NCBI GenBank assembly: GCA_035712285.1
Contig: DASTBA010000124.1
Location: forward strand, 1-10,131
Source: CAMLHP01 sp035712285
GTDB taxonomy: Bacteria; Gemmatimonadota; Gemmatimonadetes; Gemmatimonadales; GWC2-71-9
Reading direction: 5' to 3'
DNA: 10,131 nucleotides
Below are positions 1 to 6,829 of the stretch, piece after piece. The notes beneath the pieces are model-generated. The model was not told the origin of the DNA, made no database searches, and worked only from the letters and a program-made list of their open reading frames with translations. A program made the translations under genes and the position numbers. Numbering within the stretch: the first letter of the stretch is position 1; each line of letters starts with the position of its first letter.

Positions 1-815
1 CCGGGCCCCACCACTCCGTCCAGCATCACGAAGAACACGAACTCGCGCACCCCGATGCCGCCGGGCGCGAAGAGGGCGAGCAGGCCGGAAACATAGGACG
101 CCACGAACGCGCCGATGGCCGCGCGCACCGTGAGGCCTGGCACATCAAACAGGCCATGCCCGAGCAGCCAGAGCGATACGCCGTAGGCAATCCAGGCCAC
201 CACGTTCGCGCCCAGGCCGAAGGCGATGGGCCCCACTCCCGGGGACTGTTCCGGCGGCGCGCTCACCCGCACCACCCGCAGGAGGCGTCTGGTGATCGGC
301 GGCCAGAGCAGCAGGGCCAGGCCGGCGATGCTTCCCGCGATGAGTGCGATGAGCGCGAAACGCGTCCAGGGCGCCGCGGCCACCAGCCGGTCACTTCCGG
401 CGAGTCCGGTCACGGCCGCTCCGGTGCCGACCGCCAGCGCCTGGAGCACCACCGCCGAGGCCGTCGCGGCCCAGGGGGCCACTCCCTGGCGCTGGGCCAT
501 CACTGCCATGCCGGCGACCGCCCAGATCTTCCCCGGAACGTACTTCCCCAGGTTGGACAGCATCCAGATGCGGACACTGTCCCGAAAACCGATGTGCTGG
601 CGCCAGCCCCGCAGCATCACGCGCCATGCCTGGACCAGCAGCGCGTAGTTGGCAAAGATCATCACCGCGGCGCCGGCCAGATACAGCGGGCGCACCTGCC
701 AGGTCACCGGCTGGTGAAGCAGCTCGTGCCACTGGCGCACCAGCGCCCGGATGGCCAGCACGCCGACCACACCAGCCACCACCCATCCCGCAATGCGCAG
801 CCAGCGGCTAGACAC
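1..815 (-). CDS. UPF0104 / LPG_synthase_TM-like integral membrane protein (partial, C-terminus cut off)
   Basis: I read this frame from position 815 to the window edge with no stop: 271 codons, 3' end missing. It starts with GTG at 815-813, overlapping the TAG stop of the upstream glycosyltransferase by 8 bases, with a GAGG-like ribosome site six bases upstream. Hydrophobic segments lie near residues 10-26, 42-62, 117-138, 152-171, 198-219 and 231-255. Two signatures of the lysylphosphatidylglycerol synthase transmembrane family (UPF0104) are visible: GKYVPGKIW at about 90-98 and PGGIGVRE at about 251-258. Family members are usually a little over 300 residues, so perhaps 50 are missing. Related domains occur in MprF and in the archaeal glycosylation protein AglD, where one is joined to a GT2 domain. 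Placement after GT2 and GT4 genes suggests a role in moving or transferring lipid-linked sugars. The family is clear; the exact function is inferred. Confidence 0.85.
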   Translation of the reverse strand, partial: MSSRWLRIAGWVVAGVVGVLAIRALVRQWHELLHQPVTWQVRPLYLAGAAVMIFANYALLVQAWRVMLRGWRQHIGFRDSVRIWMLSNLGKYVPGKIWAVAGMAVMAQRQGVAPWAATASAVVLQALAVGTGAAVTGLAGSDRLVAAAPWTRFALIALIAGSIAGLALLLWPPITRRLLRVVRVSAPPEQSPGVGPIAFGLGANVVAWIAYGVSLWLLGHGLFDVPGLTVRAAIGAFVASYVSGLLALFAPGGIGVREFVFFVMLDGVVGP

Positions 816-1950
816 CGAGCGCCTCGCGATACCACCCTTCGCAGACCTGCGCCACGGTGTCGGGCTGCAGCCGCTTGCGCCACAACTGGCCGGCCTCGCG
901 AGCCTTGAGGATCCGCGAGTCATCGGCCAGGAGGTCGAGCGTCGCATCCGCGATCGCGTCCGCCGACGGCAGGGTGCGCCGGCCGGCCCCGGTCTCCGGC
1001 ACGATGTCCAGGACCCCACCCCCATCCCAGCACGCGATCACCGGCACGCCGGACATGAATGCCTCGGCGGCGGCCAGGCCGAAGCCCTCGCCGACCGCAG
1101 GAAAGTACATGAGGTCGGCGTGGCGCAGGACCTCGGGAATCTCGGAGGTGGGGAGCGCGCCGGTGAAGCGGACGTCCCGCGCGATGCCCAGCTCGCTGGC
1201 AAGAGCCGCGAGGTTTGCACGCTCGGGACCGTCCCCGACGATCGTAAGGGGCAGGCGCGCACCCAGATGCGCGACGAGCGCAATGGCCCGAACGGCGAGG
1301 TCCACCCGCTTCTGTGCCGTGAGGCGGGCCACCACGACGGCCCCTGCCCCGCCCTCGCTCCATCCATACCGGGTGGTGTCGGCGGGCATCGGATGGACAT
1401 GCCCGGGTGGCACCGCGACGCCGGAGGCGTTCTGGATCCAGCCCGCCATCTCGCGGGACACGGCGGTCACCACCCGGGCGCGCCGGTACACCGGCCGTGC
1501 CAGCCGCCGCGCAAGGGACGAGCGCTGCAGCATCGCGGCATCGGTGCCATGACTGGTGATCACGTACGGCGCCCCTTTCGGGGCCGCCAGGCCGCCCGGA
1601 ATCCACCAGTGCACATGCAGCAGGTCAGCGCCGGCAGCGAGCTCTTCGGCTGCGGCGCGCCGGAGCGCGCGCCAGAGTCCCGCCAGCGCACGAAGGCCGC
1701 CGACCGTCCTGACCGCGTCCGCCATGCTCCCCCGGTAGGCCAGTGTTTCCTGCCTGGGCGAGGCGTAGCGTACCCGCCGCACGGTCACCGGCCCGTCGGT
1801 CTCGTCCCCGCCGGTGCCCCGGTCGCTGGGGGCGATCACCCGCACCTCCACGCCGCGCGCCGCCAGTGCGCGCGCGAGGGTGGACAGGAAGGCGCCGGAA
1901 AGATCGCCCGCGTGCCGAGGATAGTTGTGGGTCAGGAAGACGACCCGCAC
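808..1950 (-). CDS. GT4-family glycosyltransferase (glycosyltransferase group 1)
   Basis: This 380-residue protein is a retaining GT-B glycosyltransferase of the GT4 type, transferring a sugar from a nucleotide-sugar donor, probably on the cytoplasmic face of the membrane. The N-terminal Rossmann half opens with FLTHNYPR at residues 5-12 and contains LHVHWWIPGG (111-120) and TSHGTD (132-137), typical acceptor-side motifs. The C-terminal donor half has ARLTAQKRVD (208-217, with the phosphate-binding Arg209 and Lys214), IVGDGPE (237-243) and EGFGLAAAE (288-296), the EX7E motif. No signal peptide or membrane helix is seen. The start is GTG at 1950, four bases after the stop of the GT2 gene; an AGGA-like site about eight bases upstream supports it, and the THNYPR motif lies where this family normally begins. 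The 3' end overlaps the next gene by 8 bases. Donor and acceptor cannot be told from the sequence. Confidence 0.93.
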   Translation of the reverse strand: MRVVFLTHNYPRHAGDLSGAFLSTLARALAARGVEVRVIAPSDRGTGGDETDGPVTVRRVRYASPRQETLAYRGSMADAVRTVGGLRALAGLWRALRRAAAEELAAGADLLHVHWWIPGGLAAPKGAPYVITSHGTDAAMLQRSSLARRLARPVYRRARVVTAVSREMAGWIQNASGVAVPPGHVHPMPADTTRYGWSEGGAGAVVVARLTAQKRVDLAVRAIALVAHLGARLPLTIVGDGPERANLAALASELGIARDVRFTGALPTSEIPEVLRHADLMYFPAVGEGFGLAAAEAFMSGVPVIACWDGGGVLDIVPETGAGRRTLPSADAIADATLDLLADDSRILKAREAGQLWRKRLQPDTVAQVCEGWYREALGV

Positions 1951-1954
1951 CCGG

Positions 1955-2917
1955 TCAGTCCTGCGGATCCGCGGGCGGGGTCAGGCGGGACAGGTGGCGC
2001 AGCAGCTCGCGGGTTTCCTCCCGCTGCCCGGCCACCATCTCGCCCACGAAGCCGAAACCGAACAGGGCGATGCCGCAGATCACCATGGTCTCGACCAGGT
2101 TGAGCAGCGGCCGGAAACCGATGCCGTAGCCGAAGCGGAGCACCAGGGCCACCACGCCGGCCAGAAACCCGATGAGGAACAGGATGGCGCCACCCAGGCC
2201 GAAGAAGAGCATCGGCTTCCGGCCGAACCGCAACTGGAACCAGACCGACAGCAGGTCCAGCACACCGACAGGAATCCGCCTCCAGTTGAACTTGGAGACG
2301 CCCGCGTGCCGGGGATGAAGCGGAACGGGCCGGGAAGTCAGGCGATACCCATCGGCCATGGCGATGACGACCATGTACCGGTGCCAGTCCGGGCGGAGTG
2401 GCACCCCCTGCATCACCTCGCGGCGCCAGGCCTTGACCGAGTTGAGGTCGGTCACCCGGACCCCGAAGAGCCAGCGGCAGAGGACGTTGTAGATCCGCGA
2501 GACGAACGCCTTCTCGTAGCGGCCCTGCTTGGTGCCGGTCACGATATCGGCCTGGCCGGCCAGCACCGGCTGCACCAGCGCCGGGATGTCGGCCGGGAGG
2601 TACTGGAGATCGGCCGGATAGAACACGCAGACGTCGCCCCAGGCGGCATCCTGGGCCGAGCGGAGCGCGTCAGCGATGCCGCGCTGGCGCCGATGGGTGA
2701 CGACCCGGAGAAACGGGTAGGACGCCGACAGCTCCCGCAGGACCTGCGCGGTCCCGTCAGTCGAGCCGTCGTTCACCACGATGACTTCGTAGCTGAAGCC
2801 GGCCGGCGCCAAGGCCGCCTCGGCCTGGCGCATGAATTCGGGGAGATTCTCGGCCTCGTCCTTCGCGGGAACGAGCACGCTGACGTCCACCGGCACGCGG
2901 GCCGGGACGTTGCTCAT
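1955..2917 (-). CDS. GT2-family glycosyltransferase, polyprenyl-phosphate sugar synthase type, with two C-terminal membrane helices
   Basis: This 320-residue protein has an N-terminal GT-A domain of the dolichol-phosphate mannosyltransferase (DPM1)/ArnC-like GT2 group. Visible motifs are VLVPAKDEAENLPE (14-27), the nucleotide-binding VIVVNDGSTDGT (45-56), and FYPADLQYLP at 99-108, the position of the metal-binding DXD-type motif. Only the second Asp of that motif, Asp103 in PADLQ, is kept; I believe this occurs in some members. DLNSVKAWRRE (157-167) matches the conserved acceptor-side region. Two hydrophobic helices follow at about 235-261 and 272-294, with a short charged tail. Such enzymes usually make undecaprenyl-phosphate-linked sugars on the cytoplasmic membrane face. 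The ATG at 2917 overlaps the rpoN stop in an ATGA, so translation is probably coupled. The sugar is not determinable here. Confidence 0.92.
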   Translation of the reverse strand: MSNVPARVPVDVSVLVPAKDEAENLPEFMRQAEAALAPAGFSYEVIVVNDGSTDGTAQVLRELSASYPFLRVVTHRRQRGIADALRSAQDAAWGDVCVFYPADLQYLPADIPALVQPVLAGQADIVTGTKQGRYEKAFVSRIYNVLCRWLFGVRVTDLNSVKAWRREVMQGVPLRPDWHRYMVVIAMADGYRLTSRPVPLHPRHAGVSKFNWRRIPVGVLDLLSVWFQLRFGRKPMLFFGLGGAILFLIGFLAGVVALVLRFGYGIGFRPLLNLVETMVICGIALFGFGFVGEMVAGQREETRELLRHLSRLTPPADPQD

Positions 2918-4392
2918 ACGCGCTTCCGCATCCGGGCCGGAAGGATGCCGAGCTGGTCGCGGTACTTCGCGACGGTACGGCGCGCGATCTGGATGCCCTG
3001 CTCCTGGAACAGGTGCACGATCTGCTGGTCGGTGAGCGGCTTTGCCTGGTTTTCCTCCGCGACCATCTTCTCGAGCTTGGCGCGGATGGAACGGGCGCTC
3101 GCGTCCTCGCCCGATGCCGTGGCAAGCGCGCTGGAGAAGAAGAACTTGAGGGGCAGCACGCCGCGCGGGGTCTGGACGAACTTCTCGTTCGTCACCCGGC
3201 TGACCGTGCTCTCGTGCATGTTGATGACCTCGGCCACTTCCCGGAGCGTGAGCGGCTTGAGGTATTCGATCCCTTTCTCGAAGAAGTCGCGCTGCCGGTC
3301 CACAATGAAGTTCATGACCTTGAGCATGGTCTGCCGGCGCTGCTCGATGGCCTGGATCATCCAGTTGGCGCTGTTCATCTTGGACGCGATGAACTCGCGG
3401 TTCTCCTGGGTCATCTTCCGCTTGTCGCGCGCGATCTCCTGGTACGAGCGGCTGAGCCGGAGCCGCGGCACCCCCGAGTCGTTCAGGAAGACCTGGTACT
3501 TGCCGTCGATCTTCTCGACGATGAGGTCGGGAATGATGTAGGGGTCGCCGCGGTCGGAGTACTTGAGCCCGGGCTTCGGATCGTAGCGCGACAGCTCGTC
3601 CGCGGCGGCCTGCACCGCCTGCGGCTCCACGCCGAGCTTCTTGGCGAGGTCGTTCCAGCGGTGGGCGATGAGATCCGGAAACACGTCATGCACCAGGCGC
3701 CAGGTGAGCGACGACGTATCGCCCAGCTCCCCCATCTGCAGCAGCAGGCACTCGCGGAGATCCCGCGCCCCCACGCCGGGAGGGTCGAGCCGCTGCACCG
3801 TGGCCAGCATCGCCTCCACGTCCGCCATGGTGTAGAGGGCCGCGGCGGGCACCTCGCGGGGCGCGGCCTCGTCCTCCTCCTCGCTGCCCTCGGTGAAATG
3901 GCTCTCCACCAGCTGATTGACGGAGCCGAGGATCTCCTCGAGCGAGGCCGCGAGGTAGCCGTCGTCGTTGATATTGCCGAGGAATTCCTCGCTCAGGAGC
4001 CGGTCCCGGGGCGAGAGCTCCAGCATCTGCAGCTGCTCCCGCAGGTGATCCGCAAGATTCCGCGACTCGACGGTGATCGGCTCCACGTACTCGGTGGACT
4101 CGAACTGCTCCCGGGCCCCGCCGACTTCGAAGCCGTTGAGCAGGATCTCCTCCCAGTCGACCTCGTCCTCCTTCTGCTGCTGCTCGCGCTCCTGCTCCGC
4201 GGGCTTCTCCTCGGTGGTGTCCTCCTCCTCGGGCTCCAGCAGTTCCAGGAAGGGGTTGGAGAGCAGCTCCTGCTTCAGGTGCTGCTGCAGGTCCATCATG
4301 GGCATGTACAGCATGTCCATGGCCTGGTACAGCCGCGGATTGACCCGGAGCTCCTGGCGGAGGCCCGCCGTCTGCGCGAGGCCGGTCTTCAT
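2914..4392 (-). CDS. rpoN: RNA polymerase sigma-54 factor
   Basis: This 492-residue protein is sigma-54, which directs RNA polymerase to -24/-12 promoters and needs AAA+ activators for melting. Region I (about 9-51) has the Gln/Leu-rich pattern GLRQELRVNPRL with LQQHLKQELLSNPFLEL. Region II (about 52-110) is very acidic and Gln-rich. The core-binding region includes LDPPGVGARDLRECLLLQ (202-219). The DNA-binding part has the helix-turn-helix LTLREVAEVINMHESTVSRV (381-400), followed by KFVQTPRGVLPLKFFFS (404-420) and a full RpoN box, ARRTVAKYRD (470-479). An acidic stretch at about 163-185 looks like an insertion in the core-binding domain. The start ATG at 4392 overlaps the lptB stop as ATGA and has a GAGG site seven bases upstream. 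The lptB-rpoN pairing is widely conserved in diderm bacteria. All diagnostic regions are present, so the call is firm. Confidence 0.98.
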   Translation of the reverse strand: MKTGLAQTAGLRQELRVNPRLYQAMDMLYMPMMDLQQHLKQELLSNPFLELLEPEEEDTTEEKPAEQEREQQQKEDEVDWEEILLNGFEVGGAREQFESTEYVEPITVESRNLADHLREQLQMLELSPRDRLLSEEFLGNINDDGYLAASLEEILGSVNQLVESHFTEGSEEEDEAAPREVPAAALYTMADVEAMLATVQRLDPPGVGARDLRECLLLQMGELGDTSSLTWRLVHDVFPDLIAHRWNDLAKKLGVEPQAVQAAADELSRYDPKPGLKYSDRGDPYIIPDLIVEKIDGKYQVFLNDSGVPRLRLSRSYQEIARDKRKMTQENREFIASKMNSANWMIQAIEQRRQTMLKVMNFIVDRQRDFFEKGIEYLKPLTLREVAEVINMHESTVSRVTNEKFVQTPRGVLPLKFFFSSALATASGEDASARSIRAKLEKMVAEENQAKPLTDQQIVHLFQEQGIQIARRTVAKYRDQLGILPARMRKRV

Positions 4393-5546
4393 GCCACGGC
4401 CTCGAGCCGGGCGCGCAGCCGGGCGGTCAGGGTGGGGCCGAGGTAGCGCTGGGCCACCCGGTCGTTGTAGACCAGGTCCCGCACGGTTCCGGACGCCTGC
4501 ACCTTGCCATCCACCATGATGTAGGCCCGATCCACGATATCGAGAGTCTGTTCCACGTTGTGATCCGTAATGAGTACGCCGATGCCGCGATGGCGGAGAC
4601 CGGCCACGATCGTCTGGATGTCATGCACCGCGATCGGATCCACGCCGGCGAACGGTTCGTCCAGCAGCATGAACTTCGGCTCGGTGACCAGCGCCCGGGT
4701 AATCTCGAGGCGCCGCCGCTCGCCACCGGAGAGTGAATAGGCCCGGGCCTTCCGCAGGTGGCGGATCGACAGCTCGTCCAGCACCCGCTCCAGTTCCCGC
4801 TCCCGCTCCCGGGCCCCCAGCCCCCGCACTTCCAGAATCGCCCGAATGTTGTCCTCGACCGTCATGCGCCGGAAGATCGAGGGCTCCTGGGCCAGATACC
4901 CCAGTCCCAGCCGCGCCCGCCGGTACATCGGCATGGCGGTGATGTCCTTGCCGTCCAGCAGCACGACGCCGGACTCCGGGCGCACCAGGCCGGTGATGAG
5001 GTAGAAGGTCGTCGTCTTGCCGGCCCCGTTGGGGCCCAGCAGCCCGACAATCTCGCCCTGCGCGACCCGCACATCCACGGCATCCACCACCCGGCGATGA
5101 CGATAGCTCTTGGCAAGCGCCTTGCCCTCGAGCACGCTGGCCGGGCCGCGCACCGGCGTTCGTTTTGGTGCGCGGACGCTTTCCCGCGCGACCCGCACGA
5201 GGCTGTCGAACGAGCGGCTGCGGTCCTCCGACGCATCCGGCCACCAGTCGCCCACCGCCTGGATGGCGTCCCAGCCGATGGAACCGGTGTCGTCCACCCA
5301 CCCCTCGCCGGCGAGCCGCGGCAGCAGCGAACGGGTGAGGTGCTCCCGGATCTCGTCGCCCGAGAGGTCCGGTTCCGCACCGCGCGAGACGTCGCGGTAG
5401 CAGAGCAGGAACGTCTCGCGGTAGGAGATCAGGAGCTCGCCCAGCGCCAGCGCCCCGTGCGGCCCGGCGCCACGCACGATCGCCGCCAGGGTGAGCGGCA
5501 CCGACGGGTCACGTCGGCTGACGGCCCCCAGCCAGCCGTCGCTCAT
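4389..5546 (-). CDS. lptB: LPS export ABC transporter ATP-binding protein LptB with an extra N-terminal domain
   Basis: The C-terminal 245 residues are a standard LptB ATPase, which powers extraction of LPS from the inner membrane with LptF and LptG. Visible motifs are Walker A GPNGAGKT (171-178), Q-loop Gln220 in GYLAQEPSIFRRMTVEDNI, signature LSGGERRR (272-279), Walker B FMLLDEP with Glu297, GVDPIAV (301-307), and switch His329 in ITDHNVEQT. The usual family length is about 240 residues; this protein is 385. Residues 1 to about 135 form an extra segment I do not recognise, probably mostly helical, with SGDEIREHLTRSLLPRLAGEGW at 62-83 resembling a helix followed by a possible wing. Third-position GC bias continues through this segment, the frame is open, and the ATG overlaps the upstream stop as ATGA, so it appears translated. 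An internal GTG near residue 138 has no convincing ribosome site. The LptB call is firm; the function of the N-terminal domain is unknown. Confidence 0.95.
   Translation of the reverse strand: MSDGWLGAVSRRDPSVPLTLAAIVRGAGPHGALALGELLISYRETFLLCYRDVSRGAEPDLSGDEIREHLTRSLLPRLAGEGWVDDTGSIGWDAIQAVGDWWPDASEDRSRSFDSLVRVARESVRAPKRTPVRGPASVLEGKALAKSYRHRRVVDAVDVRVAQGEIVGLLGPNGAGKTTTFYLITGLVRPESGVVLLDGKDITAMPMYRRARLGLGYLAQEPSIFRRMTVEDNIRAILEVRGLGARERERELERVLDELSIRHLRKARAYSLSGGERRRLEITRALVTEPKFMLLDEPFAGVDPIAVHDIQTIVAGLRHRGIGVLITDHNVEQTLDIVDRAYIMVDGKVQASGTVRDLVYNDRVAQRYLGPTLTARLRARLEAVA
4400..4403 (-). promoter_or_regulatory. Ribosome binding site of rpoN inside the lptB coding end
   Basis: Minus-strand GAGG lies seven bases before the rpoN ATG at 4392, within the last codons of lptB. 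It supports the chosen start and suggests rpoN can recruit ribosomes directly as well as by coupling through the ATGA overlap. Confidence 0.55.
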
Positions 5547-6829
5547 CCGCCACCGCCGGAGGGATCGAGCTGCACCCCGTTCACCCCGCCCTCCGCGTCC
5601 ACCCGCTCGGCTGCCTCGCTTCCGTCCGCCTTCATACGGATGGTGATCGCCGCCGCCCGCACATAGGCGAGCGCCGCCTTCTGGCCCGGCTTTTCCGGCT
5701 CGACCCGGTGATATGAGCGCGCGTCGCCGTGTGCCTCGAGTCGCGAGAGCCTCGTCTTCGCGGTGTCGGCCGAATCGGCCGCGGCAAAGGTGGCGACCAC
5801 CGTGTCGCCGCTCAGCCAGTCACGCTCGTGCGTCACCGAATCCACGGCCCCCGCCACCCAGGCCGCTCCGAAGGCCCGGAGGCCGGTGAGGCGCCGCGCC
5901 GGCGTCTCGATCACGAGCGAGTCGCCTCGCACCCCGTACCGTGCCGATGTTCCGTCGGCCCGGCGGCCCGTGCCCCAGGCATTGATCTGCTGTACGGCGT
6001 CGTCATGCACCGCGATCGCGATGGTATCGGCATCCAGCTTCCAGTCCTGCCGCTCCGCGTGGGCCTCCTGCTGGGCCAGGACACCGGAGACCTTCCGCTG
6101 CTCCAGCGTGAAGTCGATGCGCCGGCCGCGCACCAGGAAACTGTCGGCGCCGAGACCGCGGAATTCCGGCGACCGCCCGAGGAGTGAACCGTCGTCGGGC
6201 ACGCCGGTATCGAGTCGCATCGAATCCCCGCGCGCCGCCATGTCACTCCGGTCGATCGTGACGCGCCCGCCCGCCCAGATGATGGTCTTGCCGCGGGCGT
6301 GCAGGCGATCGGCCACGATGCGATACGGTTCCCGGGCGGACGCCGACGAGTCGTCGTCGAAGTAATCCACCCGCGGGCGGCCGGTGGCGAACACCTCCGA
6401 ACTGTCCCGCACCCCTTCGGCGGCCCGCAGGTAATCCACTGACGGCCCGCGGACGGTGGACCCGGTCTCGAGATTCCGGATGGCGACGTTCCCCCGTGCC
6501 TCCCAGGTCTCGGTCGCGCGCCGGAAGGTGGCACGCGAGGCGGCAATCGTGACCGTCGTGTCCTGATAGTTGACCCGGCCCACGAAGTCCACGTCGCCAT
6601 TGGGATGCAGGACGGCGCTGTCGGTCGTCACCCGGACCGGCTGTCCGATGCAGCCGAGCCGCACCCCGCCACCGGCCCAGCGGGTCTCCCCTTCCGGCCC
6701 GGACGTGAAGCCGCCCGAGCCGGACGTGGAGAACTGGATCCGGCACCGGGCCGGGCGCTGCGCCGCCAGCGGTGCGGCCAGCGCCAGCGCCAGGGCGCCG
6801 AGCACAGTGACCCGCCCGGGAGCGTTCAC
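5543..6829 (-). CDS. lptA: LptA/OstA-like periplasmic LPS transport protein (extended form)
   Basis: I place the start at GTG 6829, overlapping the lptC stop as GTGA, giving 428 residues. The open frame continues further upstream in a shadow of lptC, but this start is followed at once by a clear signal peptide (hydrophobic residues 8-21, likely cleavage after LAAQ at 24). The mature protein is rich in short beta-strand patterns of the OstA/LptA jellyroll family: VTTDSAVLHPNGDVDFVGRV (67-86), TWEARGNVAIRN (108-119), IVADRLHARGKTIIWAGG (171-188) and a later set around 232-290. LptA forms the periplasmic bridge carrying LPS to the outer membrane. Classical LptA is under 200 residues; this one is more than twice that, implying several OstA repeats or a fused second module. 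It has only two cysteines, Cys29 and Cys60, close to the mature N-terminus. It sits between lptC and lptB, which supports the role. It lacks the large barrel domain of LptD. Confidence 0.85.
   Translation of the reverse strand: MNAPGRVTVLGALALALAAPLAAQRPARCRIQFSTSGSGGFTSGPEGETRWAGGGVRLGCIGQPVRVTTDSAVLHPNGDVDFVGRVNYQDTTVTIAASRATFRRATETWEARGNVAIRNLETGSTVRGPSVDYLRAAEGVRDSSEVFATGRPRVDYFDDDSSASAREPYRIVADRLHARGKTIIWAGGRVTIDRSDMAARGDSMRLDTGVPDDGSLLGRSPEFRGLGADSFLVRGRRIDFTLEQRKVSGVLAQQEAHAERQDWKLDADTIAIAVHDDAVQQINAWGTGRRADGTSARYGVRGDSLVIETPARRLTGLRAFGAAWVAGAVDSVTHERDWLSGDTVVATFAAADSADTAKTRLSRLEAHGDARSYHRVEPEKPGQKAALAYVRAAAITIRMKADGSEAAERVDAEGGVNGVQLDPSGGGG

Noticed and set aside
391..786. A 131-codon minus-strand frame near the left end.
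   Set aside because: It is in another phase from the UPF0104 frame, which has membrane helices and the GKYVPGKIW and PGGIGVRE motifs; the rejected frame has none.
1925..3541. A 538-codon open frame on the plus strand across the GT2 gene and the 3' part of rpoN.
   Set aside because: It is antisense to two genes with clear family motifs and crosses their boundary; the protein is compositionally odd and matches nothing I know.
3013..4446. A 477-codon plus-strand frame opposite rpoN.
   Set aside because: Shadow of rpoN; its Leu- and Glu-rich runs are mirror products of the Gln/Glu-rich sigma-54 sequence.
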